Source: Geodermatophilus aquaeductus (GTDB lineage: Bacteria; Actinomycetota; Actinomycetes; Mycobacteriales; Geodermatophilaceae). From it: a DNA stretch of 64,000 nucleotides. Shown piece after piece: positions 45,558-54,495 of this stretch (position 1 is the stretch's first letter; the number at the start of each line of letters is the position of its first letter). The notes beneath the pieces were generated by a model. The model made no database searches. It was not told the DNA's origin and worked only from the letters and a program-made list of their open reading frames with translations. Position numbers and translations under genes: made by a program. The DNA is taken from NCBI RefSeq assembly GCF_900182545.1, contig NZ_FXTJ01000018.1:1-64000 (forward strand), written 5' to 3'.

Positions 45558-47105
45558 TCAGCGGCGCGAGGCGGTCTTCTCCGCCTCGGCCAGCCACTCG
45601 CGGCGGGTCTCGAGGTTCGCGCGTGCCTCCTCGATGCGGCGGGCGTTGCCGGCGGCCTCGGCCTTGGCCAGCTGCTCCTCGGCCTTGGTGACCGCGGCGC
45701 GCATGGAGGCGACCATCGGGTTCTCCGGCGCGGTGCGCACCCGGCCGGCGTCCGACGCCCCGCGCACCTTCTGCTCGACGGCCTGCATGCGGTCCTCGAG
45801 CGAGCGCATCGCCCCGCGCGGCACGTGGCCGATCGCGTCGTAGCGCTCCTGGATCCGGCGCAGCGCGGCCTGGGCCCCGCGCAGGTCGGTGGAGGGGTCG
45901 AGCTTCTCGGCCTCGGCGAGCAGCTCCTCCTTCGCCTGCTGGTTGGCCAGTTGCTCGGAGTTGCGCACCTTGTCCGACTCCGCGCGGGCGGTGAAGAAGA
46001 CGTCCTGCGCGGCGCGGAACTGCTTCCACAGGTCGTCGTCGCCGTCGCGGCCGGTGCGCGGCACCGCCTTCCAGCGGTCCATGAGCGAGCGCATCGCGGC
46101 GCTGGTGGGTCCCCAGTCGGTCGACGTCGCCAGCCGCTGCGCCTCGGCGATGAGCTCCTGCTTGGCGGCGCGCGCCTCGCCCTTCTGCGCGTCGAGGGCG
46201 GCGAAGTGCGCGCCGCGGCGGCGGCCGAAGGCGTCCCGGGCGGCGGCGAAGCGCGTCCACAGCGCCTCGTCGGTCTTGCGGTCGATGCCGCGGATCGTCT
46301 TCCACTCCTCGACGATCGCCTTGAGGCGGTCGCCGGCGGCCTTCCACGACGTCGACTCCGCGGCGATCTGCTCGGCCTCGGCGGCCAGCGCCTCCTTGCG
46401 GGCGATCTGCACGGCGCGGGCGGCGGCCTTCTCGGCGCGCGACTCGGCGGCCGCGGAGTCGGCGGTGCCGACCATCGCCCGGGCGCGGGCGGCCAGGCCG
46501 TCGAGGTCGCCGACGGCGGTGGCGGCCGGGATCGACTCGGCCAGCGCCTGCGCCTTGGCCTTGAGCTCGTTGGGGTTGCCGGTGTGCGCCTTCAGCCGCG
46601 CCTCGAGCAGCGAGACCTCGGTGGCCAGGTCGTCGTAGCGGCGGGCGAAGTGCGCCAGCCCCGCGGCCGGGTCACCGGCCTGCCACGACCCGACCGCGCG
46701 CTCGCCGTCGGCGGTGCGCACGTAGACGGTGCCGTCCTCGTCGACCCGGCCCCACTGCGCGGGGTCCGACACCGCCTCGGCGGCCGGCGCGGGCGCCGAC
46801 TCCGACGGGGCGACGTCGCCGGGGGTCACGGACTCGGGGACGACGGACTCCGGTGCCGCCTCCTCGGGGGCCGCCTCCTCGGGGGTGACCTCCGGTGCGA
46901 CCGCCTCGGGGGCCGCCTCCTCGGGGGTGACCTCCGGTGCGACCGCCTCGGGGGTGCTCTCGGTCGCCGTCGGGTCGGCCAGCGCCGCCTCCCCGGGGGT
47001 GGGCGCGGCGGGCGTCCCGGCCTCCGGGGTCACCGCGTCGGGACCGGTCGTCTCGGGCGGGGGGACCTGCTGCGACCCGTCTCCGGGGTTCTCCGTGCTC
47101 GACAC
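45558..47105 (-). CDS. DUF349 domain protein
   Basis: 515-residue protein. The first ~130 residues are Pro/Glu/Ala/Val-rich and disordered. The rest is helical, with several DUF349 repeats such as WKAAGDRLKAIVEEWKTIRGIDRKTDEALWTRFAAARDAF and LMDRWKAVPRTGRDGDDDLWKQFRAAQDVFF. DUF349 proteins occur near miaB/miaA in actinobacteria (Rv2731 in M. tuberculosis); their job is not firmly known. The GTG at 47105 has GACACT 7 nt upstream. The disordered region contains a 42-bp tandem repeat. Confidence 0.85.
   Translation of the reverse strand: MSSTENPGDGSQQVPPPETTGPDAVTPEAGTPAAPTPGEAALADPTATESTPEAVAPEVTPEEAAPEAVAPEVTPEEAAPEEAAPESVVPESVTPGDVAPSESAPAPAAEAVSDPAQWGRVDEDGTVYVRTADGERAVGSWQAGDPAAGLAHFARRYDDLATEVSLLEARLKAHTGNPNELKAKAQALAESIPAATAVGDLDGLAARARAMVGTADSAAAESRAEKAAARAVQIARKEALAAEAEQIAAESTSWKAAGDRLKAIVEEWKTIRGIDRKTDEALWTRFAAARDAFGRRRGAHFAALDAQKGEARAAKQELIAEAQRLATSTDWGPTSAAMRSLMDRWKAVPRTGRDGDDDLWKQFRAAQDVFFTARAESDKVRNSEQLANQQAKEELLAEAEKLDPSTDLRGAQAALRRIQERYDAIGHVPRGAMRSLEDRMQAVEQKVRGASDAGRVRTAPENPMVASMRAAVTKAEEQLAKAEAAGNARRIEEARANLETRREWLAEAEKTASRR
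46871..46954. repeat. Two 42-bp tandem repeats inside the DUF349 gene
   Basis: Near-identical copies (46871-46912, 46913-46954) encode the 14-residue unit EEAAPEAVAPEVTP twice in the disordered N-terminal part. Confidence 0.85.
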
Positions 47106-47112
47106 GCACCGC

Positions 47113-47139
47113 AGTGTCCCACGCCGCATCGGCGACACT
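47113..47139. promoter_or_regulatory. Divergent GACACT -10 boxes
   Basis: GACACT on the minus strand (47113-47118) lies 7 nt before the DUF349 GTG. GACACT on the plus strand (47134-47139) lies 6 nt before the GTG of the next gene. Both face outward in a 40-bp intergenic region. Confidence 0.45.
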
Positions 47140-47145
47140 GCTGCG

Positions 47146-47841
47146 GTGAGCAGCCCGCCCGCCGCACCGGTCCCGGTCGCCTTCTGCCCGTGCCCGCCGC
47201 TGCTGCTCCCCGAGGTCGCCGGCCGGGCCGCCGCGGACACCGCCGCGCTGCGCGCCGCGTGCGCCGCGGCGGTCGAGGCGCTCGTCGCCGGTCGGCCCGA
47301 CGCCGTGGTGCTCGTGGGCCCCGGCACGGACGGGCGGTACGGGCCCGGCGACGGCGGGGACCTGCGGGGCTTCGGCGTGGACCTCGACGTGCCACTGGAC
47401 GGCGCCGTGCGCTCCGGCGGTCGGCGGCTGCCGCTGTCTCTGACCGTCGGCGCCTGGCTGCTCGACCGCGCCGGGTACGCCGGCGCCCGCGTCGGGACGG
47501 CGCCGGAGGACCTCGCCGCCGTCGTCGCGGAGCTGCCCGGCCGGACCGGCCTGCTCGTCATGGGGGACGGCTCGGCCCGGCGCAGCGAGAAGGCGCCCGG
47601 GCACCTCGACCCGGCCGCCGCGCCCTTCGACGCCGCCGTGGCCGCCGCGCTCGCCGCGGGGGACGCCGCCGCGCTGGCCGCGCTCGACCCGGCGGAGGGA
47701 GAGCGGCTGCTGGTCGCCGGCGTCTCGTCCTGGCGGGCGGCCGGCGCGCTGCTGGCCGGCCGCGACGTCGACGCCGCCCTGCTGTTCGACGGCGCACCGT
47801 TCGGCGTCGGGTACCTGGTGGCGTCGTGGACGGCGCGGTGA
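47146..47841 (+). CDS. Class III extradiol dioxygenase-like protein
   Basis: 231-residue protein of the conserved Ala-rich family found just upstream of miaA in actinobacteria (Rv2728c in M. tuberculosis). The fold is that of LigB-type dioxygenases: VAFCPCPPLLLPEVAG at the start, DAVVLVGPGTDGRYGPGDGG, and GLLVMGDGSARRSEKAPGHLDPAAAPFD. The role is unknown and metal-binding residues are not certain. The GTG at 47146 is leaderless (GACACT 6 nt upstream). The stop overlaps miaA by 4 bp (GTGA). Confidence 0.8.
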   Translation: MSSPPAAPVPVAFCPCPPLLLPEVAGRAAADTAALRAACAAAVEALVAGRPDAVVLVGPGTDGRYGPGDGGDLRGFGVDLDVPLDGAVRSGGRRLPLSLTVGAWLLDRAGYAGARVGTAPEDLAAVVAELPGRTGLLVMGDGSARRSEKAPGHLDPAAAPFDAAVAAALAAGDAAALAALDPAEGERLLVAGVSSWRAAGALLAGRDVDAALLFDGAPFGVGYLVASWTAR

Positions 47842-48758
47842 CGCTGCCGCCCGTGGTGGCCGTCGTCGGACCCACCGCCACCGGCAAGACGGCGCTGGCG
47901 GTGACGCTCGCGCAGCGGCTGGGGGGCGAGGTGGTCAACGCCGACTCCATGCAGCTCTACCGCGGCATGGACATCGGCACCGCCAAGCCCGACGCCGCCG
48001 AGCGGCAGGGCGTGCCGCACCACCTGCTCGACGTCTGGCCGGTGCGGCAGGCGGCGTCGGTGGCGGAGTACGCCCGGATGGCCCGGGCGGAGATCGACCG
48101 GCTGCGGGCGGCGGGCGTGCTGCCGCTGCTGGTCGGCGGCTCGGGGCTCTACGTGCGCGCCGTCCTCGACGACCTCGACATCCCCGGTACCGACCCCGCC
48201 GTGCGCGCCCGCCTGCAGGCCGAGCTGGACGATGTCGGCCCCGCCGCGCTGCACGCCCGGCTCGCCGCCGTCGACCCCGACGCCGCCGCGGCCGTCCTGC
48301 CCAGCAACGGGCGGCGGATCGTGCGGGCGCTGGAGGTCGTCGAGATCACCGGCCGCCCGTTCCGCGCGACGCTGCCCGAGCCGCGGCCGCACTACCCGGC
48401 GGTGGTCGTCGGCCTGGACCGCGAGCCGGCCGAGCTCGACGCCCGGGTGGCCGAGCGGGTCGACCGGATGTGGGCCGCCGGGTTCGTCGCCGAGGTGGAG
48501 CGACTCGCGGCCGACGGCCTGCGCGAGGGCCCGACCGCCTCCCGGGCCCTCGGCTACGCGCAGGTGCTGGCCCAGCTCGACGGCGACCTGACGCCCGCCG
48601 AGGCGCGCGAGCGGACGGTCGCCACCACCCGCCGGTTCGTCCGCCGGCAGCGCTCCTGGTTCCGCCGCGACGCGGCGACGACGTGGTTCGACGCCGCCCG
48701 TCCCGACCTCGCCGACGCGGTCGGGGCGCTGGTCGCCGGCCGTACGATCGGGCGGTGA
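47838..48758 (+). CDS. miaA: tRNA dimethylallyltransferase
   Basis: 306-residue enzyme that places the dimethylallyl group on A37 of tRNAs reading UNN codons, the substrate of MiaB. The P-loop is GPTATGKTALAV, followed by VNADSMQLYRGMDIGTAKP, GGSGLYVRAV and RRFVRRQRSWFRRD. The GTG at 47838 gives a 4-bp overlap with the preceding gene; an in-frame GTG at 47826 is also possible. Its stop overlaps dapF by 4 bp. Confidence 0.96.
   Translation: MTLPPVVAVVGPTATGKTALAVTLAQRLGGEVVNADSMQLYRGMDIGTAKPDAAERQGVPHHLLDVWPVRQAASVAEYARMARAEIDRLRAAGVLPLLVGGSGLYVRAVLDDLDIPGTDPAVRARLQAELDDVGPAALHARLAAVDPDAAAAVLPSNGRRIVRALEVVEITGRPFRATLPEPRPHYPAVVVGLDREPAELDARVAERVDRMWAAGFVAEVERLAADGLREGPTASRALGYAQVLAQLDGDLTPAEARERTVATTRRFVRRQRSWFRRDAATTWFDAARPDLADAVGALVAGRTIGR
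48743..48748 (+). promoter_or_regulatory. -10 box of a leaderless dapF transcript
   Basis: TACGAT inside the end of miaA ends 6 nt before the dapF GTG. dapF can thus be made without miaA. Confidence 0.55.
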
Positions 48759-49642
48759 GCGACCGGTTCCTCCTCGGGCACGGCACCGAGAACGACTTCG
48801 TCGTCCTCCCCGACCCCGACGGGGACCGCTGGCCCGAGGACCGCCTCGACGCCGCCCTGGTGCAGCGGCTGTGCGAGCGCCGCTCCGGCCTCGGCGGCGA
48901 CGGCGTCCTGCGGGTGGTGCGCAGCCGGTCCGTGCCCGACGCCCCCGCCGTCCTCGGCGAGCACCTCGACGACTGCGAGTGGTTCATGGACCACCGCAAC
49001 GCCGACGGCTCGCACGCGGAGATGTGCGGCAACGGCATCCGGCTGTTCCTGCACGTGCTGGTCACCGAGGGACTGCTCGACCGCGCCGCCTGCGCCGACG
49101 GCGTGCTCGTGGGCACCCGCGGCGGGCCGCGGCGGGTGGGCGCCGGTCCCGACGGCACCTACTGGGTCGACATGGGCCCGGCCCGGCCCTTCGGCCGCGG
49201 CGAGGCCACCGTCGCCGGGCAGGTGTTCCCCGGGCAGGCGGTGTCGATGGGCAACCCGCACCTGGTCTGCCCCACCGACGCCGACATCGACGCCCTCGAC
49301 CTCACCCGGCAGCCCGGCTTCGACGCCGCGCTGTTCCCCGACGGCGTCAACGTCGAGTTCGTGCGGGTGCTCGCCGCCGGCGCGGAGGGCGCCGACGCGC
49401 ACGTGCGGCTCCGGGTGCACGAGCGCGGGGTGGGGGAGACCCGCTCCTGCGGCACCGGCGCCTGCGCCACGGCCTACGCGGCGCTGGCGGCGGGGTCGGA
49501 GGAGCCGCAGCGCGGCACCGTCGTCGTCGACGTCCCCGGCGGGCGGCTGACGGTCGACGTGTCCCCGGAGACGACGGTGCTGCGCGGCCCCGCCGTCGTC
49601 GTGGCGGCGGGCGAGCTCACGCGGGAGTGGCTGGCTCCCTAG
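48755..49642 (+). CDS. dapF: Diaminopimelate epimerase
   Basis: 295-residue PLP-independent epimerase converting LL- to meso-diaminopimelate for peptidoglycan and lysine. The two catalytic cysteines are C91 in EMCGNGIRLF and C232 in RSCGTGACATAYA. HGTENDFVVLPD at the start and SMGNPHLVC are family marks. The GTG overlaps the miaA stop. The gene ends in a CTAG shared with the convergent small gene. Confidence 0.96.
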   Translation: MSDRFLLGHGTENDFVVLPDPDGDRWPEDRLDAALVQRLCERRSGLGGDGVLRVVRSRSVPDAPAVLGEHLDDCEWFMDHRNADGSHAEMCGNGIRLFLHVLVTEGLLDRAACADGVLVGTRGGPRRVGAGPDGTYWVDMGPARPFGRGEATVAGQVFPGQAVSMGNPHLVCPTDADIDALDLTRQPGFDAALFPDGVNVEFVRVLAAGAEGADAHVRLRVHERGVGETRSCGTGACATAYAALAAGSEEPQRGTVVVDVPGGRLTVDVSPETTVLRGPAVVVAAGELTREWLAP

Positions 49643-49842
49643 GGGGCGTCGGGGGTGTCGGCGCGGGTCTCGGGCTCGTCGGTCGGCGCCTCGGGCTTGT
49701 CGCCGGGGCCCACGTTGCCGGTGCCGCGCGGCTCGCCGCGGCCGGTGTCCTGGTCGGCGCCCCCGAAGAGGTTGCGCGGCGGGTCCAGGCCGGCGGGGTC
49801 GCGGCCGGGGTCGTCGGTGCCGGCGTCGCTGCTGGTGCTCAC
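49639..49842 (-). CDS. Small acidic disordered protein
   Basis: 67-residue protein rich in Asp, Gly, Pro and Thr (GTDDPGRDPAGLDPPRNLFGGADQD). No fold, signal or membrane segment is predicted by eye. The GTG at 49842 has GGGAGG a few bases upstream. The stop overlaps the dapF stop in a shared CTAG. Not recognised; existence is moderately supported by the ribosome-binding site and the exact fit. Confidence 0.5.
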   Translation of the reverse strand: MSTSSDAGTDDPGRDPAGLDPPRNLFGGADQDTGRGEPRGTGNVGPGDKPEAPTDEPETRADTPDAP

Positions 49843-49931
49843 GGGGGCCTCCCTGCGTCGTGGTCGTCGTCTCGCCCCTACCCGCCTCCCCGCGGGATGC
49901 ACCTGACCCGTTCCGGTGTTGTACCGGTCGT

Positions 49932-51497
49932 ATGACGACTGCAGAGACGACAACCCAGGTGACCGGGGACGGCATGCGTGCCACGCTGGACCCGATGACG
50001 ACCGCACAGAACCGCGCCGTGCTCGCTGCCGCGCAGGACCGGGCCGAGCGCGCGGAGGGGGCGCCCCCGTCCGCGGAGGAGACCCTGCGCCCCGCGCCCG
50101 CCGGCCAGTGGGACGAGACCGACGACACCACCGGCTCCTACGACCTCGAGGCCCGTGGCGCGCTGCGCCGCGTGGCGGGGCTCTCCACCGAGCTCGCCGA
50201 CATCAGCGAGGTCGAGTACCGGCAGCTGCGCCTCGAGCGCGTCGTGCTCGTCGGCGTGTGGACCGAGGGCACCCAGGCCGACGCCGACCGCTCGCTGGCC
50301 GAGCTCGCGGCGCTCGCCGAGACCGCCGGCTCCGAGGTGCTCGAGGCGGTGAGTCAGCGGCGCGACAAGCCCGACGCCGGCACCTACGTGGGGTCCGGCA
50401 AGGCCGCCGAGATCCGCGACATCGTCGCGTCGACCGGCGCCGACACCGTGATCTGCGACGGCGAGCTGACCCCGGGCCAGCTCAACGCGCTGGAGAAGAT
50501 CCTCAAGGTCAAGGTGGTCGACCGGACCGCGCTGATCCTCGACATCTTCGCCCAGCACGCCACCAGCCGGGAGGGCAAGGCGCAGGTCGAGCTCGCCCAG
50601 ATGCAGTACATGCTGCCGCGCCTGCGCGGGTGGGGTGAGTCGCTGTCCCGGCAGGCCGGTGGCCGTGTCGCCGGCGGTGGCGGCATCGGTACCCGCGGTC
50701 CCGGTGAGACCAAGATCGAGACCGACCGGCGACGGATCCGGTCCCGCGTGAGCAAGCTGCGCCGCGAGATCGCCGGCATGGCGACCGCGCGGGCCACGCA
50801 GCGCTCCGGCCGCGACCGCAACTCCGTCCCCAGCGTGGCGATCGCCGGGTACACCAACGCGGGCAAGTCCAGCCTGCTCAACCGGCTGACCGGCGCGGGC
50901 GTGCTGGTGGAGAACGCGCTGTTCGCCACCCTCGACCCGACGGTGCGCCGGGCCCAGTCGCCCGACGGCCGTGAGTACACGCTCACCGACACCGTCGGCT
51001 TCGTGCGGCACCTGCCGCACCAGCTGGTCGACGCCTTCCGCTCGACGCTGGAGGAGGTGGCCGGCGCCGACCTGCTGCTGCACGTCGTCGACGGCGCCGA
51101 CCCCGACCCGCTGGGCCAGATCGACGCGGTGCACGTGGTGCTCCGCGAGATCGACGCGGCGGCGGTGCCCGAGCTGATCGTCGTCAACAAGGTCGACGCC
51201 ATGACCGAGGACGACGTGCTCACCCTGCGCCAGGCGCTGCCGGGCGCGGTGTGGGTCTCGGCCCGCACCGGTGAGGGCATCGAGCGGCTGCGCGAGATCG
51301 TCGCCGCCCGGCTGCCCCACCCGGACGTCGAGGTCGAGGTCCTGGTGCCCTACGACCGCGGCGACCTGGTGGCCCGCGTCCACCGCGACGGCGAGGTCCT
51401 GAGCGAGGAGCACGAGGCGTCGGGCACCCGTCTCACCGCCCGCGTCGACGGCGGTCTGGCCGCCGCGCTCGAGCGGTTCGCCGTCCCCGTCGGCTGA
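49932..51497 (+). CDS. hflX: GTPase HflX
   Basis: 521-residue ribosome-associated GTPase that splits stalled ribosomes. The HflX N-terminal domain includes RRDKPDAGTYVGSGKAAEI and ELTPGQLNALE, then GRGGIGT-like GGGGIGTRGPGETKIETDRR. The G domain has G1 GYTNAGKSS, G3 DTVGFVRHLP and G4 NKVD. The first ~75 residues are an extra disordered lead. The ATG at 49932 is chosen; later in-frame ATGs at 49974 and 49995 are possible. Confidence 0.95.
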   Translation: MTTAETTTQVTGDGMRATLDPMTTAQNRAVLAAAQDRAERAEGAPPSAEETLRPAPAGQWDETDDTTGSYDLEARGALRRVAGLSTELADISEVEYRQLRLERVVLVGVWTEGTQADADRSLAELAALAETAGSEVLEAVSQRRDKPDAGTYVGSGKAAEIRDIVASTGADTVICDGELTPGQLNALEKILKVKVVDRTALILDIFAQHATSREGKAQVELAQMQYMLPRLRGWGESLSRQAGGRVAGGGGIGTRGPGETKIETDRRRIRSRVSKLRREIAGMATARATQRSGRDRNSVPSVAIAGYTNAGKSSLLNRLTGAGVLVENALFATLDPTVRRAQSPDGREYTLTDTVGFVRHLPHQLVDAFRSTLEEVAGADLLLHVVDGADPDPLGQIDAVHVVLREIDAAAVPELIVVNKVDAMTEDDVLTLRQALPGAVWVSARTGEGIERLREIVAARLPHPDVEVEVLVPYDRGDLVARVHRDGEVLSEEHEASGTRLTARVDGGLAAALERFAVPVG

Positions 51498-51597
51498 CCC
51501 CGTTCTCCCGCATCCGCCCGGGTGCCCGGCTCCACGCCGGGTGCCCGGGCGGCTCGCCGTCCGCCACCGCTGAGGTCACGGAGGGGTCACGGGCCGG

Positions 51598-51603
51598 TAC
51601 CGT
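51598..51603 (+). promoter_or_regulatory. -10 box of leaderless PAP2 transcript
   Basis: TACCGT ends 6 nt before the GTG at 51610. Confidence 0.6.
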
Positions 51604-51609
51604 GACCAG

Positions 51610-52374
51610 GTGACCAGCGGCCGTGTGAGCAGCGCCGCTGTGCGGCGCACTCCCGGCGCGCCGTCCGGGGAGCCGGAGGAGGCCGGAGCCCGGCCCGAGC
51701 CGGTCGTGAGCCCCGGCCGCCCGTCGTGGTGGCTGCTGCTCGTCGCGTTCGTCGTCACCGTCGGCGTGACCGCCGACCTGCTCAGCCGCGGCGTGCTCGA
51801 GCGGCTCGACCTCGAGGTGTCCGAGGTGGTCAGCGCGTGGGACCTGCGCGACTCCCCGGCGTACTGGCCGGTCTGGGCGGTCACCCAGATCGGCGGGCGC
51901 GGCACCATCCTCATCGTGCTGACCGCCCTGGTCGGGTGGCTGTGCGTACGGCGGCGGACGGTGGCGCCCCTGCTGCGGGTGCTCACCGCGCTGGCGCTGC
52001 TCACGGTGGTCGTCTACGCGTTCAAGTTCGGGACCGGGCGCACGGCGCCGGCCTATCCCGGCTCCTTCTTCCACCGCGACGGCGCCAGCTACCCCTCCGG
52101 GCACGTGGCCAACGCCGTGCTCATGTGGGGCGTGGCCTACTGGCTGGCGGTCGAGTACCGCATGGGGCCCCGGGTGCAGCGCTCGCTGTGGTGGCTCGCC
52201 GTCGTCGGGCCGGTGGCCACCGGGATCGCGATGGTGTCCCTGGACTTCCACTGGGTCACCGACGCCGTGGTGGGCGCGGCCGTCGGGGTGCTGCTGCTGG
52301 GCGTGGTTCACGCACTCGACGCACTCGTGGTGTCACGCTGGGCGAGTGCCCGAGCCGGCCGCCCCCCCGCGTAG
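51610..52374 (+). CDS. PAP2-superfamily membrane phosphatase
   Basis: 254-residue protein with six hydrophobic segments and the phosphatase motifs KFGTGRTAP (motif 1), SYPSGHVANAV (motif 2) and SLDFHWVTDAVVG (motif 3, catalytic His and Asp). It should remove phosphate from a lipid phosphate on the outer membrane face; the substrate is unknown. The first 38 residues are cytoplasmic and disordered. Leaderless GTG start. The next gene starts inside its last codons, overlapping by 29 bp. Confidence 0.9.
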   Translation: MTSGRVSSAAVRRTPGAPSGEPEEAGARPEPVVSPGRPSWWLLLVAFVVTVGVTADLLSRGVLERLDLEVSEVVSAWDLRDSPAYWPVWAVTQIGGRGTILIVLTALVGWLCVRRRTVAPLLRVLTALALLTVVVYAFKFGTGRTAPAYPGSFFHRDGASYPSGHVANAVLMWGVAYWLAVEYRMGPRVQRSLWWLAVVGPVATGIAMVSLDFHWVTDAVVGAAVGVLLLGVVHALDALVVSRWASARAGRPPA

Positions 52375-53440
52375 CGCCGTCGCGCGCTCCCGCCGGGCAC
52401 CGGCGCTCCTGCTGGCGCTGGGGCTGCTGACCCTGGACCTGGCGGTCCTGACCGCCGCGCCGGCCGCCGCCGAGGAGCCGGCGGCCCCGTCGGTGCGCTG
52501 CCAGGTCACCGACCCGCGGCTGGCCGAGCTGTCCGGGCTGGTCGACGTCGGCGACCGGATGCTGGCGATGGTCGACGGCGGGGACGAGATCGCCGTGTAC
52601 GTGCTCGACGTCGGGTGCCAGGTCGTCGACGTGACCACCGCCGCGCTGGACCCCTACGACCCGGAGGACCTCGGCGTCGGCGCCGACGGCACCGTGTGGT
52701 TCGCAGACACCGGCGACAACAACGCCACCCGCGCCACGGTCGCGCTGATCGCGCTGCGGCCCGACGGCGGCACCGCGCTGTACCGGCTGACCTATCCCGA
52801 CGGGCCGCACGACGCCGAGGCGCTGCTGCTCGCCCCCGACGGCACCCCGTACGTGGTGACCAAGGAGGTGCTCGGCGCCAGCCACGTCTACCGGCCCGCC
52901 GCACCGCTGGTCGACGGCGGCACCGTGCCGATGACCGACGTCGGCACCGTCGCCTTCACCCTCACCGGCACGCCGGGCGGGCCGGTCGGGCGGGCCGGGC
53001 AACTGCTCGTGACCGGCGGCGCGGTCGCGCGCGACGGCAGCCGCATCGCGCTGCGCACCTACACCGACGCCTACGTCTGGCCGCTGGCCGGCTCCGACGT
53101 CCCGGCCGCGCTGGCCGCCGAGCCGGTGCGGATCGCGCTGCCCGACGCCCCGCAGGGCGAGGCGGTCTCCTTCACCGCCGACGGCAGCGCTCTGCTGGTG
53201 GCGGGGGAGGGCGTGCCCGGCGACGTCACCCTCGTGCCGATCCCGGCGGCCTCGGCCCCGACGGCTGCGAGCGGGGGCGGCGCCGCGGACCCGTCGCTGT
53301 CGGCGCTGCTCGACGACGGGGGCACGGGACCGTCGCCGGTGACCGCGGGGATCGCGGCCGCGCTCGTCGCGACGGTGCTGGTGTGGATCGGCGGGCGCAT
53401 CCGCCGCCGTCGCTCGGGCGGTCCTCCCGCCGGCGCCTGA
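52346..53440 (+). CDS. Secreted membrane-anchored propeller-like protein
   Basis: 364-residue protein. Signal peptide (ALLLALGLLTLDLAVLTAAPAAA), an external domain of about 270 residues with repeated beta strands (LGVGADGTVWFADTGDNNATRA, DAEALLLAPDGTPYVVTKE) suggesting a beta-propeller, then a Ser/Gly linker and one C-terminal membrane helix (GIAAALVATVLVWIGG) with a basic tail. A transmembrane Ala/Gly-rich protein sits at the same place next to lexA in M. tuberculosis (Rv2721c). The GTG at 52346 overlaps the PAP2 gene. Confidence 0.75.
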   Translation: MPEPAAPPRSAVARSRRAPALLLALGLLTLDLAVLTAAPAAAEEPAAPSVRCQVTDPRLAELSGLVDVGDRMLAMVDGGDEIAVYVLDVGCQVVDVTTAALDPYDPEDLGVGADGTVWFADTGDNNATRATVALIALRPDGGTALYRLTYPDGPHDAEALLLAPDGTPYVVTKEVLGASHVYRPAAPLVDGGTVPMTDVGTVAFTLTGTPGGPVGRAGQLLVTGGAVARDGSRIALRTYTDAYVWPLAGSDVPAALAAEPVRIALPDAPQGEAVSFTADGSALLVAGEGVPGDVTLVPIPAASAPTAASGGGAADPSLSALLDDGGTGPSPVTAGIAAALVATVLVWIGGRIRRRRSGGPPAGA

Positions 53441-53449
53441 GCTGCCGCG

Positions 53450-53468
53450 CCGGCGGGCGGACCGCCGG
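53450..53468. terminator. Short hairpin between converging genes
   Basis: 7-bp inverted repeat (53450-53456/53462-53468) with a 5-nt loop between the propeller-like gene and lexA. Confidence 0.4.
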
Positions 53469-54245
53469 TCAGACCCGGCGCAGGACGGTGACGACGCGGC
53501 CGAGGATGGTGGCCTCGTCGCCGGGGATCGGCTCGTAGGCCGGGTTGTGCGGCAGCAGCCAGACGTGCCCGTCGCGGCGCTTGTAGGTCTTCACCGTGGC
53601 CTCGCCGTCGAGCATCGCGGCGACGATCTCGCCGTTCTCGGCGCTGGGCTGCTGGCGCACGACCACCCAGTCGCCGTCGCAGATGGCCGCGTCGACCATC
53701 GAGTCACCGGCGACGCGCAGCATGAACAGCGTGCCCTCGCCGACGAGCTCGCGGGGCAGCGGGAACACGTCCTCGACCGCCTGCTCGGCGAGCACCGGGC
53801 CACCGGCGGCGATACGTCCCACCAGCGGCACGTAGGTGGGGGCGGTGGTGCCGTCGGGCGCCGCGGCGGCCGCCGGCGCGGCCTCGGCCGTGGCGTCGCC
53901 GGGGAGCCGCACGTCGAGGGCGCGCGGGCGGTTGGGGTCGCGCCGCAGCCAGCCCTTCTTCTGCAGCACGGACAGCTGGTGGGCCACCGACGACGCCGAG
54001 GACAGGCCGACGGCCTCACCGATCTCGCGGACCGAGGGCGGGTAGCCGCGCCGCTCGATCGAGTCGCGGATGACCTCGAGGACCCGGCGCTGGCGCTGGG
54101 TCAGCCCGTCGCCGCCCTCGCCGCGGTCGGGGAAGGTGCGGACCGCGCCCGCGCCGTCGGCGACCGCGGTCTCGCCGGCCGGGGTGGCCGCCCGGCGCGT
54201 CGCCCCGCTCCGCGTGCCCTGGCCGGTCCCGCTCGTGCCCGCCAC
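53469..54245 (-). CDS. lexA: SOS repressor LexA
   Basis: 258-residue LexA. After a ~45-residue disordered lead come the winged helix [44 protein letters not shown], the A147-G148 cleavage site in [10 protein letters not shown], catalytic S182 in [15 protein letters not shown] and K219 in [10 protein letters not shown]. It represses recA and itself through the SOS boxes listed here. The GTG at 54245 has GAGGAGG upstream. It is divergent from the LysM gene, as in M. tuberculosis. Confidence 0.96.
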   Translation of the reverse strand: MAGTSGTGQGTRSGATRRAATPAGETAVADGAGAVRTFPDRGEGGDGLTQRQRRVLEVIRDSIERRGYPPSVREIGEAVGLSSASSVAHQLSVLQKKGWLRRDPNRPRALDVRLPGDATAEAAPAAAAAPDGTTAPTYVPLVGRIAAGGPVLAEQAVEDVFPLPRELVGEGTLFMLRVAGDSMVDAAICDGDWVVVRQQPSAENGEIVAAMLDGEATVKTYKRRDGHVWLLPHNPAYEPIPGDEATILGRVVTVLRRV

Positions 54246-54331
54246 GTCTCCTCCTCGCCGGCCGCGTCCCGCGGCCGTTCCGTCGACCGCCCGGCCCTGC
54301 GGACCGGTCGGCGGGCGGTGCGCCCGCACGG

Positions 54332-54371
54332 ACCGTAGCGCGTGGACCGCGCAGGTTCAAACGTGTGTTCG
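54332..54371 (-). promoter_or_regulatory. lexA promoter with SOS box
   Basis: TACGGT on the minus strand (54332-54337) is a likely -10. The SOS box CAAAC-GTGT-GTTCG (54358-54371; one mismatch to CGAAC-N4-GTTCG) overlaps the -35 region, giving weaker binding suited to autoregulation. Confidence 0.75.
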
Positions 54372-54438
54372 AAGGACACGCCGCGCCGGCTCGATCCCGT
54401 CGTCGCCGTGCGGTAGACATCCGCACACACGTTCGAAG

Positions 54439-54454
54439 TCGAACGCGTGTTCGA
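54439..54454 (+). promoter_or_regulatory. LexA (SOS) box upstream of the LysM gene
   Basis: TCGAACGCGTGTTCGA is a perfect 16-bp palindrome containing CGAAC-N4-GTTCG. It stands 42 bp before the LysM protein start. Confidence 0.88.
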
Positions 54455-54495
54455 TGCGGTGGGCCAGTCGGTGGGTCAGTCGAGGAGGAGCGGTC

